Shown: positions 10,208 to 21,304 of the stretch, piece after piece
Position numbering within the stretch: position 1 is the first letter of the stretch
How the letters are laid out: each line of letters opens with the position of its first letter
Source: Gracilariopsis chorda
Taxonomy: Eukaryota > Rhodophyta > Florideophyceae > Gracilariales > Gracilariaceae
Length of the DNA stretch: 64,000 nt
Assembly: GCA_003194525.1 (NCBI GenBank)
Contig: NBIV01000116.1
Span: 62,001 to 126,000, forward strand
Direction: 5' to 3'
Program-made: the position numbers and the translations under genes
The notes under the pieces: model-generated
Databases searched by the model: none
Seen by the model: the letters and a program-made list of their open reading frames with translations, nothing else
Told to the model about the DNA's origin: nothing

Positions 10208-13200
10208 TTATACCCAACGTTTACTTTTGACTTCTTTTGTTGGATCGTTATCGGACTTCCAAATGCCAGTGCAGCAAAGACGATCAATTTTTCTCTGGAT
10301 ATCGTAGTTCCTCTTTGTTAAGCCGTCTGCAAGGTTACGTTTACCCTGTATCCACATGAGCTTATCAAGCTCTCCAGCTTCGAAACTGTTGCGAATGCGT
10401 TGTACGGTAGATCTAAGTCGGTACTCGTGTCCCTCATGCAATTTTGTTATCGTTGTCCCATAATGCCTTCGAATGCACCACAATCTCATGTGTTATGAAA
10501 CAGGTGCTGAACATAGAGCGTATAGCGTTCTTGACGTAGTATCCACGATCATCTGCAAAAGCGCATGCCAGAATTTCTGCACCATATGCAGAGTAAGAAA
10601 TCCGTTCCTTTTTGTGCCTTGACCAGTCGATGGTGTGGAATATGTTTCTGCTGGCTGTTGTAACTTTAATTCCTTGCAGCATTCCGGATTGTCCGTAGTC
10701 TCGTTCTTTTCCTGCATGTGAAGCATCCGAGAAAGTGACGATAGCTGCGCATCGGATTTCCAAGGGTCTTATGAAACGAAGAATGGGGCTCATGCGGAGC
10801 AATTCGTTGACTGATAAGTTCGCATCGACAATGTCCTGCACTTTCAGGTTCGATATTCGTTGTTGCATCAGCGATGCATTGACCGAAGCTTGTTGCATAA
10901 ATGCGTTCCCAAGGTACAGCAGAGTTCCTGATAGCGATCTGAAAGTTCTTTTCTCGACTTCTGTTACTTGTGAGAGAGCCTGCTCGCGCCTTGTCCGATC
11001 AAGGTGAATGAGCTTGATTCTCTTCATATACCTATGCAATGACATAGTCACTGAGCCGTGATCGTCTTGTTCAATCTCGCATCTACTGAAGAGAATCTTC
11101 TGATTCACCACTGCCTTTCCGATGACGAACCTCTTGCCTATTCTTGCAATAAACCGTTGCATTTCTTCAATGCTACCTGCCATCAGAAAGTCATCGGTAA
11201 GCTTCGAGACTATCATCACGATCTTCTGGCCTTTGCGCTTGACGTACAACTGTCCTATGCCTAGTATTCGTTCTAGTCCGCCGTACGTGAGTATCCATTC
11301 TTCCACGGTCTTCATCCATTGTGTTCCTACTTCGACGATACCGTAAGGAAGTTTCGTTAGTTTACACAATATGCCACGTATGCCATCCCATTCTCGTGGT
11401 GAACGGACGAATATGGATCTCGTTATCGGGCCACTCTGGAGGTATGCGCCCTTAATGTCGATCGCAGCAAGTCGGAATCCGAGGAAAGTTGTGATTGAGA
11501 GAAGAAGTCTTATTATATCCAGTTGCACTGTGGCTGAGTCTTTTCTAATGTCCTCTTTTTCCTTATCTCTGTTCCCGTGCGGTACTATTCTTTCCTTCAT
11601 TGCGCGTTTTCCGTCTTCGTCCGTCTTGACCTTGTAAACCACGTGGGAAGTTATGACATTTGCGTTTTGGTCTACCTCGTGCTCTGGTATTGGTGTGTAT
11701 GCGTCTACCCAGTTGGTATCGTATTCTTTCTGGAAGGCCTCGTCGAGGATCCATGCTGGTGCAAACGCAAGTTCTTTCCTGTTCACCTGTTTACTCCCGA
11801 TGTGGTCAAATATGCTGTTTAACACTTTCTGCTTATCCGACTTTAGTTGGGTTGGTACGTTCTCCTTCTGTTCTCTTCCCGTTGCATGCACGCCGATGTC
11901 CTTCCGTTCCGCTTCTTCGATTGATGTCCGTGATGAAATCATGTGGTTGTTCGTCGGAAGCATATCTTTTGCTGAGATCTCTTCCCTTCCCCCTGCTTCC
12001 GATGAATCAACTCCGTATCCAAGGGCGTCGTCGAGGGTTTCTCGCCTCATTTAGGCTGTTAGCGGGTTATCTGGTACAAGAAAAATGTCTTCGTAAGCGG
12101 TTTTCATTGGCCTGCCTTGCCGTGACCTTCGGGTAACAACATAGTGATCTGTTGGATTGACGACTCCTGCTTCTGTCCAGTAAGCTGTCCCACGTGATGG
12201 TTTGATAAATAAGTACACTTTTCTTCCCTGATGTAGCATATGAGGGCTGGTAGTGATAGGTGGCCATGTCTTGAGGAGCCTGTGTAGCGCCCTTGTCGCT
12301 ACTTGCTCTTTGTGGGCATCGAGGATCTCCTGCGATACAACCGAGGTCGGTATACCTAGCAGCGATGGGCTGTATCCTTTCACCAGCTCGAATGAGCTCA
12401 GGATGGCTGACCCCGAGAAAATATTAGACAGAAACGTTGCTCTGGTGAGAATCGTGTGGTGGTTGTCTTGCGAGTTCTCCTTATTCAGCTTTTCGATGAT
12501 CTTCTTGACCGTTTGGTTTTTCCTTTCCACTATACCCAATTTGTTTTGCCTTTTTGCTGGTCTTGGGCGATACTCAATGTTGCGGCTGATACAGAATGCT
12601 CTTAGGGCTGGTGAATTGTACTCATCATCTGCGGATAATCTTAGTGGACATCCGTGTCTGCATATGTATATGGATTCAATTTCCCGCAGGATCGTGGTTG
12701 TGGACCTATCTGTTACGATGGCTGCCTCCGAATAGCGTGTGCCGGTATCTGTGATGTGGATTATCGTTCGTTTCTAGTTATGGATATCTATGAAGAAGAA
12801 GTCGATCTGGACTTCTTGGTTGAAGTGTTCGTTCACGTGGGACAAAGATATCTTTCTCGTTCTTGCCGGTTGCCCGGATTAGGCACAAATGTCACATCCG
12901 TCGGATATGGAATCTATAGCTTGTCTTAGTGCTTCGTCGAGTATTCCTGCGTCTTGGCATATCTTTTCACTTCTTCTGCCGGGGCATGTGTATATCGATG
13001 TATCCGTTTGGCCAATGTTTTCATAGCCCGGTTGTGATTTGGGGTTAGAACTGGTGAGGAGTATTTTCGAGATTCTGATTACGTCTGGTCGCGGGACTAT
13101 AAGCACTCTGAGTCACTTGTCCGAACTATTTAAATCGATGTATGTTGGAAGTGTCCGTGATCCTTTATATTCTGGTCGTTCGATGATTTTCTTTTTGTGT

Positions 13201-13540
13201 TTGCCCCTGTTGATGGTGTCCGCGTACTGTTTTGTGTCGAGTACAACGATTAGTGGATCGTTTCCGTCGGTCAGATCGAATGTCAGAGAAAGCGGTTTGG
13301 AGTTCTCGTCGTTGACAGTTAATGTCAATAAGCATTTCACTGGTTTGGCGTTTATGCCGTTCGGGCCACATCCTTGGAGGTATTCTTCTCGGGGAGGGTC
13401 TAAGTCTAGCTGTATTCCGAGTATATCACATATGCGCGCTGCTGTGGCAATACCGCCCGTCGATGTTGGTGCTCCTTCGTCTAGAATGGGATTAGGATGT
13501 GGTTGGAGCTCACCGATCCTACTTACTGAAAATACTGCCT
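10208..13540 (-). pseudogene. C2 pol: protease, integrase, RT, RNase H
   Basis: A single minus-strand frame can be read from about 13540 to 10434, with a frameshift near 10450 before the tail to 10208. Protease: PILDEGAPTSTGG (near 13480; DEGA in place of the usual DSGA). Integrase: CDIC zinc-finger remnant (near 12890), VQIDFFFIDI, LSADDEYNSP and VERKNQT supply D, D and E. RT: AAIDIKGAYLQ (near 11460) and KLTDDFLMAG (near 11190), with the catalytic Asp-Asp kept. RNase H: TFSDASHAG (near 10720) and the tail GKRNLADGLTKRN (near 10320). In-frame stops lie near 13112 (TGA), 12889 (TAA), 12777 (TAG) and 12052 (TAA). Pol is in the -1 frame relative to gag. Confidence 0.9.
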
Positions 13541-14710
13541 ATCTTCTGGTTTCGATTCTTCCTCTTTCTCCGCCGTATCTTGTACATCGTCTGCCTTATG
13601 CTTCTTACTCCATGGTTGATCCTCTCGTCCGAAGTTCGGTCTCTTCCTGTTCAGTGGGTGCATTTCGCATTTACGATCTTTCCATTAATGATCCGGTTTA
13701 TCGCATGCACAACAATTTCCTTTCTTACGAAATGATGTTCGCTTATGGTTGAATCCGGATGAATTAAATCCTGTGCCGGCTATCATAGTCTTTTTGATCT
13801 GAATCCCGCCTTCTGTATCAGCAGTTGCCTTCTTATCCGTTGGGTTGTCGCCCTGTAGGTCTTTAATTGCTGCCACAGTATCCTCTAGGCGTATGAAAGA
13901 TCGTTCCGATTTCTCCGTCATGACGAACTTATGTGGGTTCAAGGTGTTGTTGATTGTTTTGTGACACTCTTTCACTTCAACTGCGTTGCTTCTCTCTGAT
14001 GTGGCTTCTTTTACCGCGATGCTGTCTTTCTCGGATCGGTGCTTGTCGAGGTTGAGTATATTTGTTAAGATACCCGTCAATTTGTGAAGCTTCGACACCG
14101 TTATTTGATGGTATGTATCGGATATAACTGGATTGACTCTTGCAGCTGCAATCAATGAAGATGCGAAGTTGTTGAATGTCACCGTTGATAGCTTCGAATT
14201 ATCTAATAGTACCATTGCGAATGTCTGGCTATCATTTCCGTTGTCGATGGTTCCTGATAAGTTGAGATACGCCTGTGCGTGGCCATGAAACCGATCGGCG
14301 TATCTAATGAAGTTCTCATTATCTTCTCGAATGCAGTTGTGGATTGCTCTAATCATTTTCAATTTGCGCCGAAACGAGTCTGATACTGAGTCCTTGGCTA
14401 CAAGGCATATGATCTTTTCCAATGCCTCGATACGTTGTTCATAGATCGTGTTGCTGTTGCTTCGTAGACATATTTTCCCTGCATCCACAGATCGATTCAC
14501 AAGTTGTTGGTATCCGTAATTCATGAAGGAGTATATTGTAAGAAAAACGGTGTGGGAAACTCCTTTTGCTCTATTTTCTCCTCCTTCTGCATACTCGAGG
14601 ATTCTTTTTGTCCATATCCAAACACTTTGTCGCCACAAATATTTGTGAGTTGTCGATTTTAGTCTCGGTGGTTTGAGATGGTTGATGGGTGATGAGTGCG
14701 CTGGGCCCAT
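13523..14710 (-). pseudogene. C2 gag (nucleocapsid precursor)
   Basis: The frame runs from ATG 14710, which lies inside the primer-binding site, to TAA 13523, with one in-frame stop (TAA near 13684). The protein is about 395 residues, mostly helical and polar as expected for a capsid. Near its C-terminus is a CCHC-like knuckle, CACDKPDH, whose last Cys lies after the internal stop and with altered spacing. The next in-frame Met is about 65 codons downstream, so the Met in the primer site is the best start. The upstream part of the frame only translates LTR sequence. Pol overlaps its end in the -1 frame. Confidence 0.8.
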
Positions 14711-14713
14711 AAC
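14696..14713 (-). promoter_or_regulatory. C2 primer-binding site, initiator tRNA-Met anticodon arm
   Basis: On the minus strand GTTATGGGCCCAGCGCAC abuts the LTR end with no gap. It is the complement of the anticodon stem-loop GUGCGCUGGGCCCAUAAC, the hallmark GGGCCCAUAAC of initiator tRNA-Met. Priming by a cleaved half-tRNA is known for Drosophila copia. Confidence 0.85.
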
Positions 14714-15013
14714 TATGGGTTGACTGGACTCCATACAAGTTACAGACGGTGAACAATACAATCAGAGCACAGTATTATGCTCAATTACCAAGAGTCCGCA
14801 CTCTCTCTCGCTTAGCCCTCTCCTCTCGTTTACTCTGAGCCTCCTTGCTCGTTTTGTAACACTCGCACGCGGCCGTGCTCCCTCCGGATATATCTTTCTG
14901 TTCCTACCTTTCATGTATGTCAGCTATTGCGGTGCGCTGCGATCAATTCCGGCGCGTGACTATGTTTAATTACAAAGTCCAATATCAATTTGACACATAT
15001 ACGTCTCATCACA
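14714..15013 (-). repeat. C2 right LTR (5' LTR)
   Basis: This is a 300-bp LTR. On the minus strand it starts TGTGATGAGACG (15013) and ends ...CAACCCATA (14714; the last CA has mutated to TA compared with CACA in the left copy). It includes GGATATATC (near 14886) as a possible promoter core. It is followed by the duplication GGTAC at 15014. Confidence 0.92.
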
Positions 15014-15018
15014 GGTAC
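15014..15018. repeat. C2 target-site duplication, right (GGTAC)
   Basis: This copy pairs with 8364-8368. Confidence 0.85.
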
Positions 15019-17356
15019 GCTTTGCGACCTTAGGGATACTGAAGTCTGTCAGCGACGGGCATGGCGCTCAGATGATCTATGTCAGTTCTTCTTTGTCAGC
15101 GGCAGACTTGTACGTGTTTTCACAACTGTACTACTTTAAAGCAACCGCTATACATGAGTTCAAATGCATCCAAACATCTTAACTTATCAAGTTTTTTTAA
15201 ATCACAAATTGTGATGTTTCATAAGCAACTGGGGGTTGAATTCATTACCGTTTGTTTTGATTATTTAGATCTTAGCGATGAGGAAAAAGCATCTTAAAAG
15301 ACTTGGGTAATAAGCGCTATTGCCTGCTAACAAATAAAATATGTGGCATATTTTTAAATAACTCTCTATGCAGGATTGTCATCTATTAAGCCAATGTTTC
15401 GGCTATTTAGTCAGCTTTAGTCACAACTGAAGTCACTAAAAAACATGAAATAAACAATCAGCTAATACCCTTGCTCTTACTACATTTTGTAGTTGTACGA
15501 GTACTTGGTACCTGTTCTAGCCCTGAAGATAAACATGGGCTGCCGTAAAGCATAGCAAACAAAGTCGAACGTTCTTTTATATACTCAAAAGTTAACGTTT
15601 TGAATTCAAATTCACATCGCATAGCAATGTTTTTGAAATTGTGCGTTTCTAAAATTTTCAGAAATTATGCTTTTCGGCTTCAATATTCTGCACCGATTAC
15701 TTTTGATGACTACGTTTCTAGAACTAAAGTCAGTCAGTCGAAAGTCACCGTTTTGTTCTTATAGTCAGTCGACTCTGAATCGAGCTCGACAGATCGACGA
15801 TCAGAAACCAAGAGCACTTGAGTGCTGTGTACAGCCTTTTACACCGTAGCATGTATGCAAGCTTGCAAATGCCCGGCAGAAAGGTCCTTTTTGAAGAACT
15901 TAAGTTTTATAGGGAAGCAAATGAACGCTAGGAATGTGTCAGCCCTTTGCCGTTCCATTGTAATGCATGGGCCTCTTATCAGCAAAGCATCATCTCCCTC
16001 AGCTCAGAGGCTGACCTCATGAGAGTAAAAGGAAACCAAAGACAGTCTTTGCTTTCCATAACACTTGAGATGGTCGCAGTAGTCCACGAGTGTGTGCATG
16101 CTGAAGCAGAAAATCTTTGCAAACATTCCTTTTGTACTCTAAGGCCTCTGGCTTTTGCCGAAACGTGCACAACATTACACGTAAGATACCCGAAGAGGCT
16201 TTTTGATACTCAGTAAATGAGTTTTAGATCTTCAGTTGCATTTAAACGCAATGATTATGTCGGTAAATAAACTTGACTGACTACCCGCAAAAACCTAGGA
16301 CTAACTGACTTTGAGCAAAAAAAAACGGCCACATTCCAGTGTGTGACGACAAAGACATGGTGTTATGCTCGAACTTATTCGAAGTGGAAACATGACCAGA
16401 GTGATCTGGATCACGTGTGCTGCAATGCCATTATTGTTGTTTCTCGTGAAAGTGAAGCTTGATATATGGTTGAAATTGTAACACATTAAAACCTTTCTCC
16501 GGTGCCCTCTTCTATGGCTTTTATGCAAACCTTGTGCATGCGACTTAACGGAAAACAACAATACCTTGTTGTACTCCGATTCAGGCTACAAGAGCGCGCT
16601 CTTGTACCGTACTGGTGTATCGTTCGTTAGAAGACCATTGAGTCCGTCAGGATCGCATTGCGATACCAAAGCGTACGCATTACGCATGTGTTGATTGATG
16701 CTGTGTGAAGACATGAGCGGTTGCACGTCGGATATCGTAATCATGGAAGCATCATACGTCATCGCTGCAATTACTGCAACAGATTTTGCGAGGTCGAAAA
16801 TCGTTACTGAGACAGTCGCTATCAACCACAACTCGTACAGAACGGGGCAGTGAATAAATTCCTGAGCACCAATGCGTTCAGGGCGGCGACCATGCACGTT
16901 GTCTATAACGAAGCAAAGCAATGCTGAACTAGAGATCGGAGTTGTTCACGCCACTGTTTTATGCCCGTCAGACTTAACTAGACGCTGTGACTGTCCAAGC
17001 AAGGCAAGAGCGTGGGTACACGTGCTGTGCACATGTGGCGCCGGATGTGAGTTACGGCGCGAGCAAATAAAATAGACACTCTCTGCACCGTCAAAGGGTG
17101 AGGAGGAGACGGTCGATTCCAACTCCACCTCCCCTTTCCGCCACAGAAATAGACGGAAGAAATGGAAGGTTACCCTTGTAACTTTACCTTACCCCTATTG
17201 TGCTGGGTACTATCGTATTAGAGACTTGGGGAGGTAGAAACTTTGACATTGTTTAAACCTTGTTGCCGCAACGCATTTGCGTGGGCTCGCTCCTACATCG
17301 ATACCGGCAGCAGTATCCGGCTCTACAGTGCCCTTCATGGATGCAAGCCTTGCGAT
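15019..17356. other. Intergenic, no convincing gene
   Basis: The sequence is AT-rich with only short ORFs on either strand. The longest (15947-16216 plus, 16586-16921 minus) have no motif, and the latter lacks an ATG near its start. AGTCAGTCGA-type direct repeats occur near 15730-15770. It may contain degraded transposon sequence that I cannot identify. Confidence 0.4.
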
Positions 17357-17409
17357 TTTTTTCGTGTCGGAGCACCCTTGCATTGCAAGGGTGCTCCGAC
17401 ACGAAAAAA
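17357..17409. repeat. 53-bp perfect palindrome (26-bp arms, 1-nt centre)
   Basis: Two 26-bp arms, starting TTTTTTCGTGTCGGAG and ending CTCCGACACGAAAAAA, are exact reverse complements around a single T at 17383. On either strand the RNA would be a 26-bp hairpin beginning and ending in U or A runs. Confidence 0.9.
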
Positions 17410-17891
17410 GAATTCAACTCCGTTGATGCCGATCCGCATGATGCCCTTGGTTCCCTCGTATGAATCACCAATGTGCGCTGTTACTGGTATCGTTGGTACT
17501 ACCTTCGTAGTAAAAGGTCACCCTTTGGTACAGGCACCGCACCGAACCAGTGAGAGTACTCAGCTGTCCATGGCTATCCTCGCTCCATCGAAGGTGTTAT
17601 CTATATGCGCGCTTTGACTCGGATATTTTCTTTTCCGTTCATTTCTTAAGCGTTCCTTCCTTGCGGCTGATTGGCTGTACGTTGGGCAACAGTGCGGTCA
17701 GCACGTTGCCTATATCCAAGAACTCGTGCATTTATAGGTCACTCAAAGAGAAAACCAGTTTCTCGCCTGGGGCTCTGTACTCACTTTGCCCCTGGTCGTG
17801 CCCAGTAATCCGCACTCGTTCGTCGATATAACTCATACTCCTCACGTGCAGGGACAGTCCGTTTCTCCGTACATTTAACGATACGGAGACT

Positions 17892-18437
17892 ATGATGTCC
17901 AACGAAGAACAACTCTTTAAAAGGTTGTGGAGCGGAGGAGGTAGTTCTGAACAAGTGAATCCAGTGGGCTCGCAATTGATGCTTGCAACGATGTTCCTTA
18001 GACATTCTCTTTTCCTGTGGCTCCTCTGCCCGCTCAGAGACGATTCGGTAGTGAGGAGCAGCGTCAGGGGAGAATTGCACTGCCAGCCATTCCGGTTGTT
18101 CACAGCACACTCAAAGGAGCTCGACCTCCACAGTCGGGAACAAATTCAGAAGAAAGGCAATGAAGAAGATTTTGTAGTAATATCTATGACGCTGGGCCAA
18201 ATGAACCCAAACAAATCGGAGGAGTGCTTAGGAGAGGCTCTGAGGATTGGAAAGGCTCTGAGGATTGGAACGAACATCAGCAAGGGTAGTATTTTCCGCT
18301 TACTTACGACCGCAGTCGACAATACTCAAAGTAGAAATTTGAGCATTCTACTGAGTGAGTACTTGTACTCTACAGACGTGTACCAGCTCGGCTGCTCGGA
18401 GATAGGAGTTGAGATTCTTGGTGAGCTCGTATTTTGA
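17892..18437 (+). CDS. Hypothetical protein, 181 aa
   Basis: This ATG-started open frame has no recognised domain. A hydrophobic stretch near residues 28-47 (MLATMFLRHSLFLWLLCPL) could be a membrane segment. The sequence contains an exact 18-bp tandem duplication at about 18236-18271, repeating EALRIG/KALRIG in frame. Overlapping minus-strand frames at 17732-18110 begin only at GTG and are less likely. Because of the shadow ORFs I cannot decide the coding strand firmly. Confidence 0.3.
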   Translation: MMSNEEQLFKRLWSGGGSSEQVNPVGSQLMLATMFLRHSLFLWLLCPLRDDSVVRSSVRGELHCQPFRLFTAHSKELDLHSREQIQKKGNEEDFVVISMTLGQMNPNKSEECLGEALRIGKALRIGTNISKGSIFRLLTTAVDNTQSRNLSILLSEYLYSTDVYQLGCSEIGVEILGELVF

Positions 18438-19478
18438 GAGTATGGTTGCCTTAACGAGAAGTTCCACTGCGTTCTTTGATAACTAGGTGTGTTTGCTAGT
18501 TGGAGGCAGCTGTGTTTTTCCAACGCTAGGAGTTCATCTCCAATGATATCTGAAGCACACTCACTCCTTAGAACTCTGTCGCCTGCAGCTGACAATGGCT
18601 GCGTGTTGATAGAATGAAATAACAAAGTCCAGTCTTCGTGTCCCTCTCTGGCATCGCTCTTTTCAGCGTCTAAATAGTCTCGGTGTCCTCGCCGGTAAAA
18701 TCGGAGAAGCGTATCTATCCTAGCTCCACAATTTTTTCACTTGACCCGGCAAGACGGGTCAAGTGAATAACACAGTGCGGGAAAAGTCAAGCTACAAGCT
18801 GTACTAAATGTACAACTAGGGGAGGATGTTGTTGGCAAGGTCGCTCTGCCTTTCAGGTCCCACTTTGTGGAGAGAGATCTGCCGTTTTATAGTTAATTAA
18901 TATCTTCATTCAGGGCAGATCTTTCATTGTAGCTACATGACCGTAATTCAGAACTAGATCTGAGCATCGTGTCCCGATCAGGGCTCCGTAAATGATTTCT
19001 AACAGTTCAGAATGTATACTCTTTTCTATCTAAGGGACTGCTATATCCTTGCACGATCCGTACAATAGGAGCTAGTTGTGGCGTATTATATGAATGCATT
19101 TGCCGGTGCTGCAACTCTATTCTCCACTGAGAAATGCATACAAAAAGCTTCCTAAACACAATGAGGGCAAAGGCAAATAAGCGGAGATAGGCCCATGAGA
19201 TAGGAACGGTACAGGTTGAGAATCTATAGAACTCAAGCTACTTGATATCTATAAAGCGTGGCAGTCGTCATTATGGCATGTTTGTCCTATCGAAGAGAGA
19301 GAGAGAGAGAAAGCCTTTCGGCGCCAAGGACTATTTACTATGGATACTTTTAATGATGTTTGCCTTTACAGAAAACTTCTCCTCTTCCCTCCAAGAATTC
19401 CACTTATCTTCTGTTGAGAATGTAGCGGAACGAGAAACAGAACCAGTCTACACTTCGCCTTATTTGTGCCTCTGCTCA
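18438..19478. other. Intergenic with a 13-bp hairpin and a GA microsatellite
   Basis: A hairpin with 13-bp arms (TTCACTTGACCCG, 18736-18748, and its complement at 18755-18767) and a 6-nt loop lies here. A (GA)8-like run lies at 19295-19311. Short ORFs on both strands show no motif. Confidence 0.5.
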
Positions 19479-20150
19479 TCACAATGAAGAAGCACAGAAG
19501 CAAGAGGTGCTGAGAGGAAATTGGCAAACGTCTCGTTTTCCTCCCAGAAATACCTGAGCGCGCAGTACGACCGAATCAGTTGTACCTTCAAGGAAGGATT
19601 GAACCAACGCGAGCAAAAACGTTTCAAACAATCCATCAAACTCATAAAACACGTTTGTGGGCAAAAAGGGTATCATGATGCTTGAGTTGCGCCTGATTTC
19701 TTCTAGTTCGGCTTCACGTATTCCTGCAGATAAGAACACACTCTGATTTTCAGAGAATGCTGCCGCACACAGACTGCTCTCACAAACTGCTGTTGCGTTA
19801 CCCAAAGGAAATGTAGGGAAATCAGTGCTATTGTACGATATAACTGGTGACTCGCCACAAAACAGAGAGGAAGTCTCCAAACTGTTGTTCCCGGGGAAGA
19901 TCGTGGTAATTCCATCATTGGTAGTGGAACAAGTAGTAAGAACTGAGAAGGACTCAGTACCGCCTGGCAAGGTTTCGTTCACAACGATTCGAGAATCCAC
20001 GATAGAGCAAGATTCCGGGCGAGTCCTAGATGTTCGGATTGGAATACGAGGAAAGAACACACCTTCCACGAAAGTAGGGGCAGGTAGAAGAATCTGGGCG
20101 GATGAAAGTGAGCCAAGAACCACGAAGACTGCTACGATGAGGGCATTCAT
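19479..20150 (-). CDS. Secreted, N-glycosylation-rich 223-aa protein
   Basis: ATG 20150 starts a clean 223-residue frame. Residues 1-19 form a classical signal peptide (MNALIVAVFVVLGSLSSAQ, cleavage likely after SSA), so the product should enter the secretory pathway. At least six Asn-X-Ser/Thr sequons and eight Cys residues fit a disulfide-bonded extracellular or cell-wall protein. It has no second membrane segment and no family I recognise. A TATA box lies 136 bp upstream of the ATG with no intervening ATG, giving a leader of roughly 110 nt. Intact frame, signal peptide and promoter make it the best host-gene candidate here. Confidence 0.75.
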   Translation of the reverse strand: MNALIVAVFVVLGSLSSAQILLPAPTFVEGVFFPRIPIRTSRTRPESCSIVDSRIVVNETLPGGTESFSVLTTCSTTNDGITTIFPGNNSLETSSLFCGESPVISYNSTDFPTFPLGNATAVCESSLCAAAFSENQSVFLSAGIREAELEEIRRNSSIMIPFLPTNVFYEFDGLFETFLLALVQSFLEGTTDSVVLRAQVFLGGKRDVCQFPLSTSCFCASSL

Positions 20151-20285
20151 CTTATGTATGAGTTGACAACTCTTTCGTATACTGAGACTTGAAGGACCTG
20201 ACTTGTTGACGACCAGTTGCAGATATTGCTGGAGAAGAATGATGGAGCGTTGAGTTGAGCAGGAGTTCGAATGAGGCCGGTGGTC

Positions 20286-20292
20286 ATTTATA
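20286..20292 (-). promoter_or_regulatory. TATA box of the secreted-protein gene
   Basis: On the minus strand the sequence reads GCTATAAATGACC. Transcription would start about 25-30 bp downstream, near 20260, leaving a 110-nt leader before ATG 20150. Confidence 0.6.
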
Positions 20293-21101
20293 GCGGATTG
20301 TGGAGAGCAGTGCCCCCCCTACGGACGAATTCACAAACACTATGATCAAGTGCACGGGACCGATGAATCTCGCGCAGTGTTTTCTTTCGACTACCCAAGG
20401 GTGCACTGGCCTGCTGTAGAATGTCAATGTGGGTGATGGGATGTGCGGGATACAGTGGCTTTGGGAAACAATGATTTGCGCAAAGTACAGTAGTTGCTTC
20501 AAGCAGCACGTCAGATGTTTCTCTTGTTCCTATAGCCCTTTGCACGTAAAAACGCTTGTAAAGATAAGTGTGCGTGATAAACGCGATCAGTGTCATGGAA
20601 GATACGTACACTGCTGTGGGTACGAATAACAATATTAGCATATGCGAGAGAACCACACCGGAGAAAGAAGGTACGCGGCAACGATTCTGAGAACACGGTA
20701 TTTCAAAAATGGCAGCAAAGCGGACAGCAAGAACAAATTAAACTCGTCCAAGGACTTTAAGGGATTTCATTTCATTCTTTCGTTCTTCTCAGTTCTCTTG
20801 AAAGCTTCATGATATAATGGAAATTCTGGGTCTAGAATAACACATGATTCGACACGGTGGCAGTTATTCGTGGATCTGAACCCTTCAAGTCCTGCTCTGC
20901 TTTCAGCAAAGGTTTTCAAATGCTACATTTCTTCCGATGAGTATTCACTCAGAATGTTCATAATCATGTAAAAGGCATTGGCATGTATTTGAAACAGTTT
21001 GTTTCGAATATTCCTGATATTCTGACTATCAAGCTCTACTCGCAGCTAGAGTCAATGAGAAGCAAAACAAACTCACTAATAGTGTCGTGACGTAGACGAC
21101 A
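20293..21101. other. Intergenic, no convincing gene
   Basis: A 122-codon minus-strand frame (20288-20656) overlaps the TATA box of the secreted-protein gene and shows only a hydrophobic N-terminus. I see nothing else. Confidence 0.4.
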
Positions 21102-21166
21102 GATTCAACCGGATTCAACCAGATGCAGTGCGATTCAAGAACTCAAACTGATTCAACGCGATTCAA
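21102..21166 (+). repeat. Five GATTCAA boxes spaced about one or two helical turns
   Basis: GATTCAA occurs at 21102, 21112, 21132, 21150 and 21160, spacings of 10, 20, 18 and 10 bp. The cluster lies about 140 bp upstream of a TATA box on the same strand and could be a multimeric activator site. Confidence 0.55.
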
Positions 21167-21304
21167 ACAAGAGTTTCACATGGTCTCGCTTGGGAAGCCA
21201 TCACTGTAATAGAATAGAATTATGTGATTCACTGCTACGCACACCCACGCAGCTGAGTATGCGTGGTAGATAGTTTCTAGTTAACTATAGCGGCCGCCGA
21301 GCCC

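Larger units (their letters stand above)
8369..15013 (-). mobile_element. C2: Ty1/copia LTR retrotransposon, minus strand
   Basis: Two 300-bp LTRs bound the element: the right one at 14714-15013, and the left one at 8369-8440 plus 9880-10107, split by DNA transposon D1. A 5-bp GGTAC duplication flanks the whole. The 5' end is on the right because the strand is minus. Order along the element: LTR, half-tRNA primer site, gag, then protease-integrase-RT-RNase H in another frame, purine tract, LTR. Inactivating lesions are few: one stop in gag, four in pol and one frameshift, so it is younger than C1. The exact 72 + 228 = 300 bp arithmetic confirms both the D1 limits and the LTR limits. Confidence 0.93.

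Noticed and set aside
14690-14715. Sequence resembling part of an initiator tRNA-Met gene
   Set aside because: Only the anticodon arm matches, with no acceptor, D or T arms. It abuts an LTR, so it is a primer-binding site.
20288-20656. 122-codon minus-strand ORF with a hydrophobic start
   Set aside because: It overlaps the TATA box and promoter of the secreted-protein gene and has no motif.
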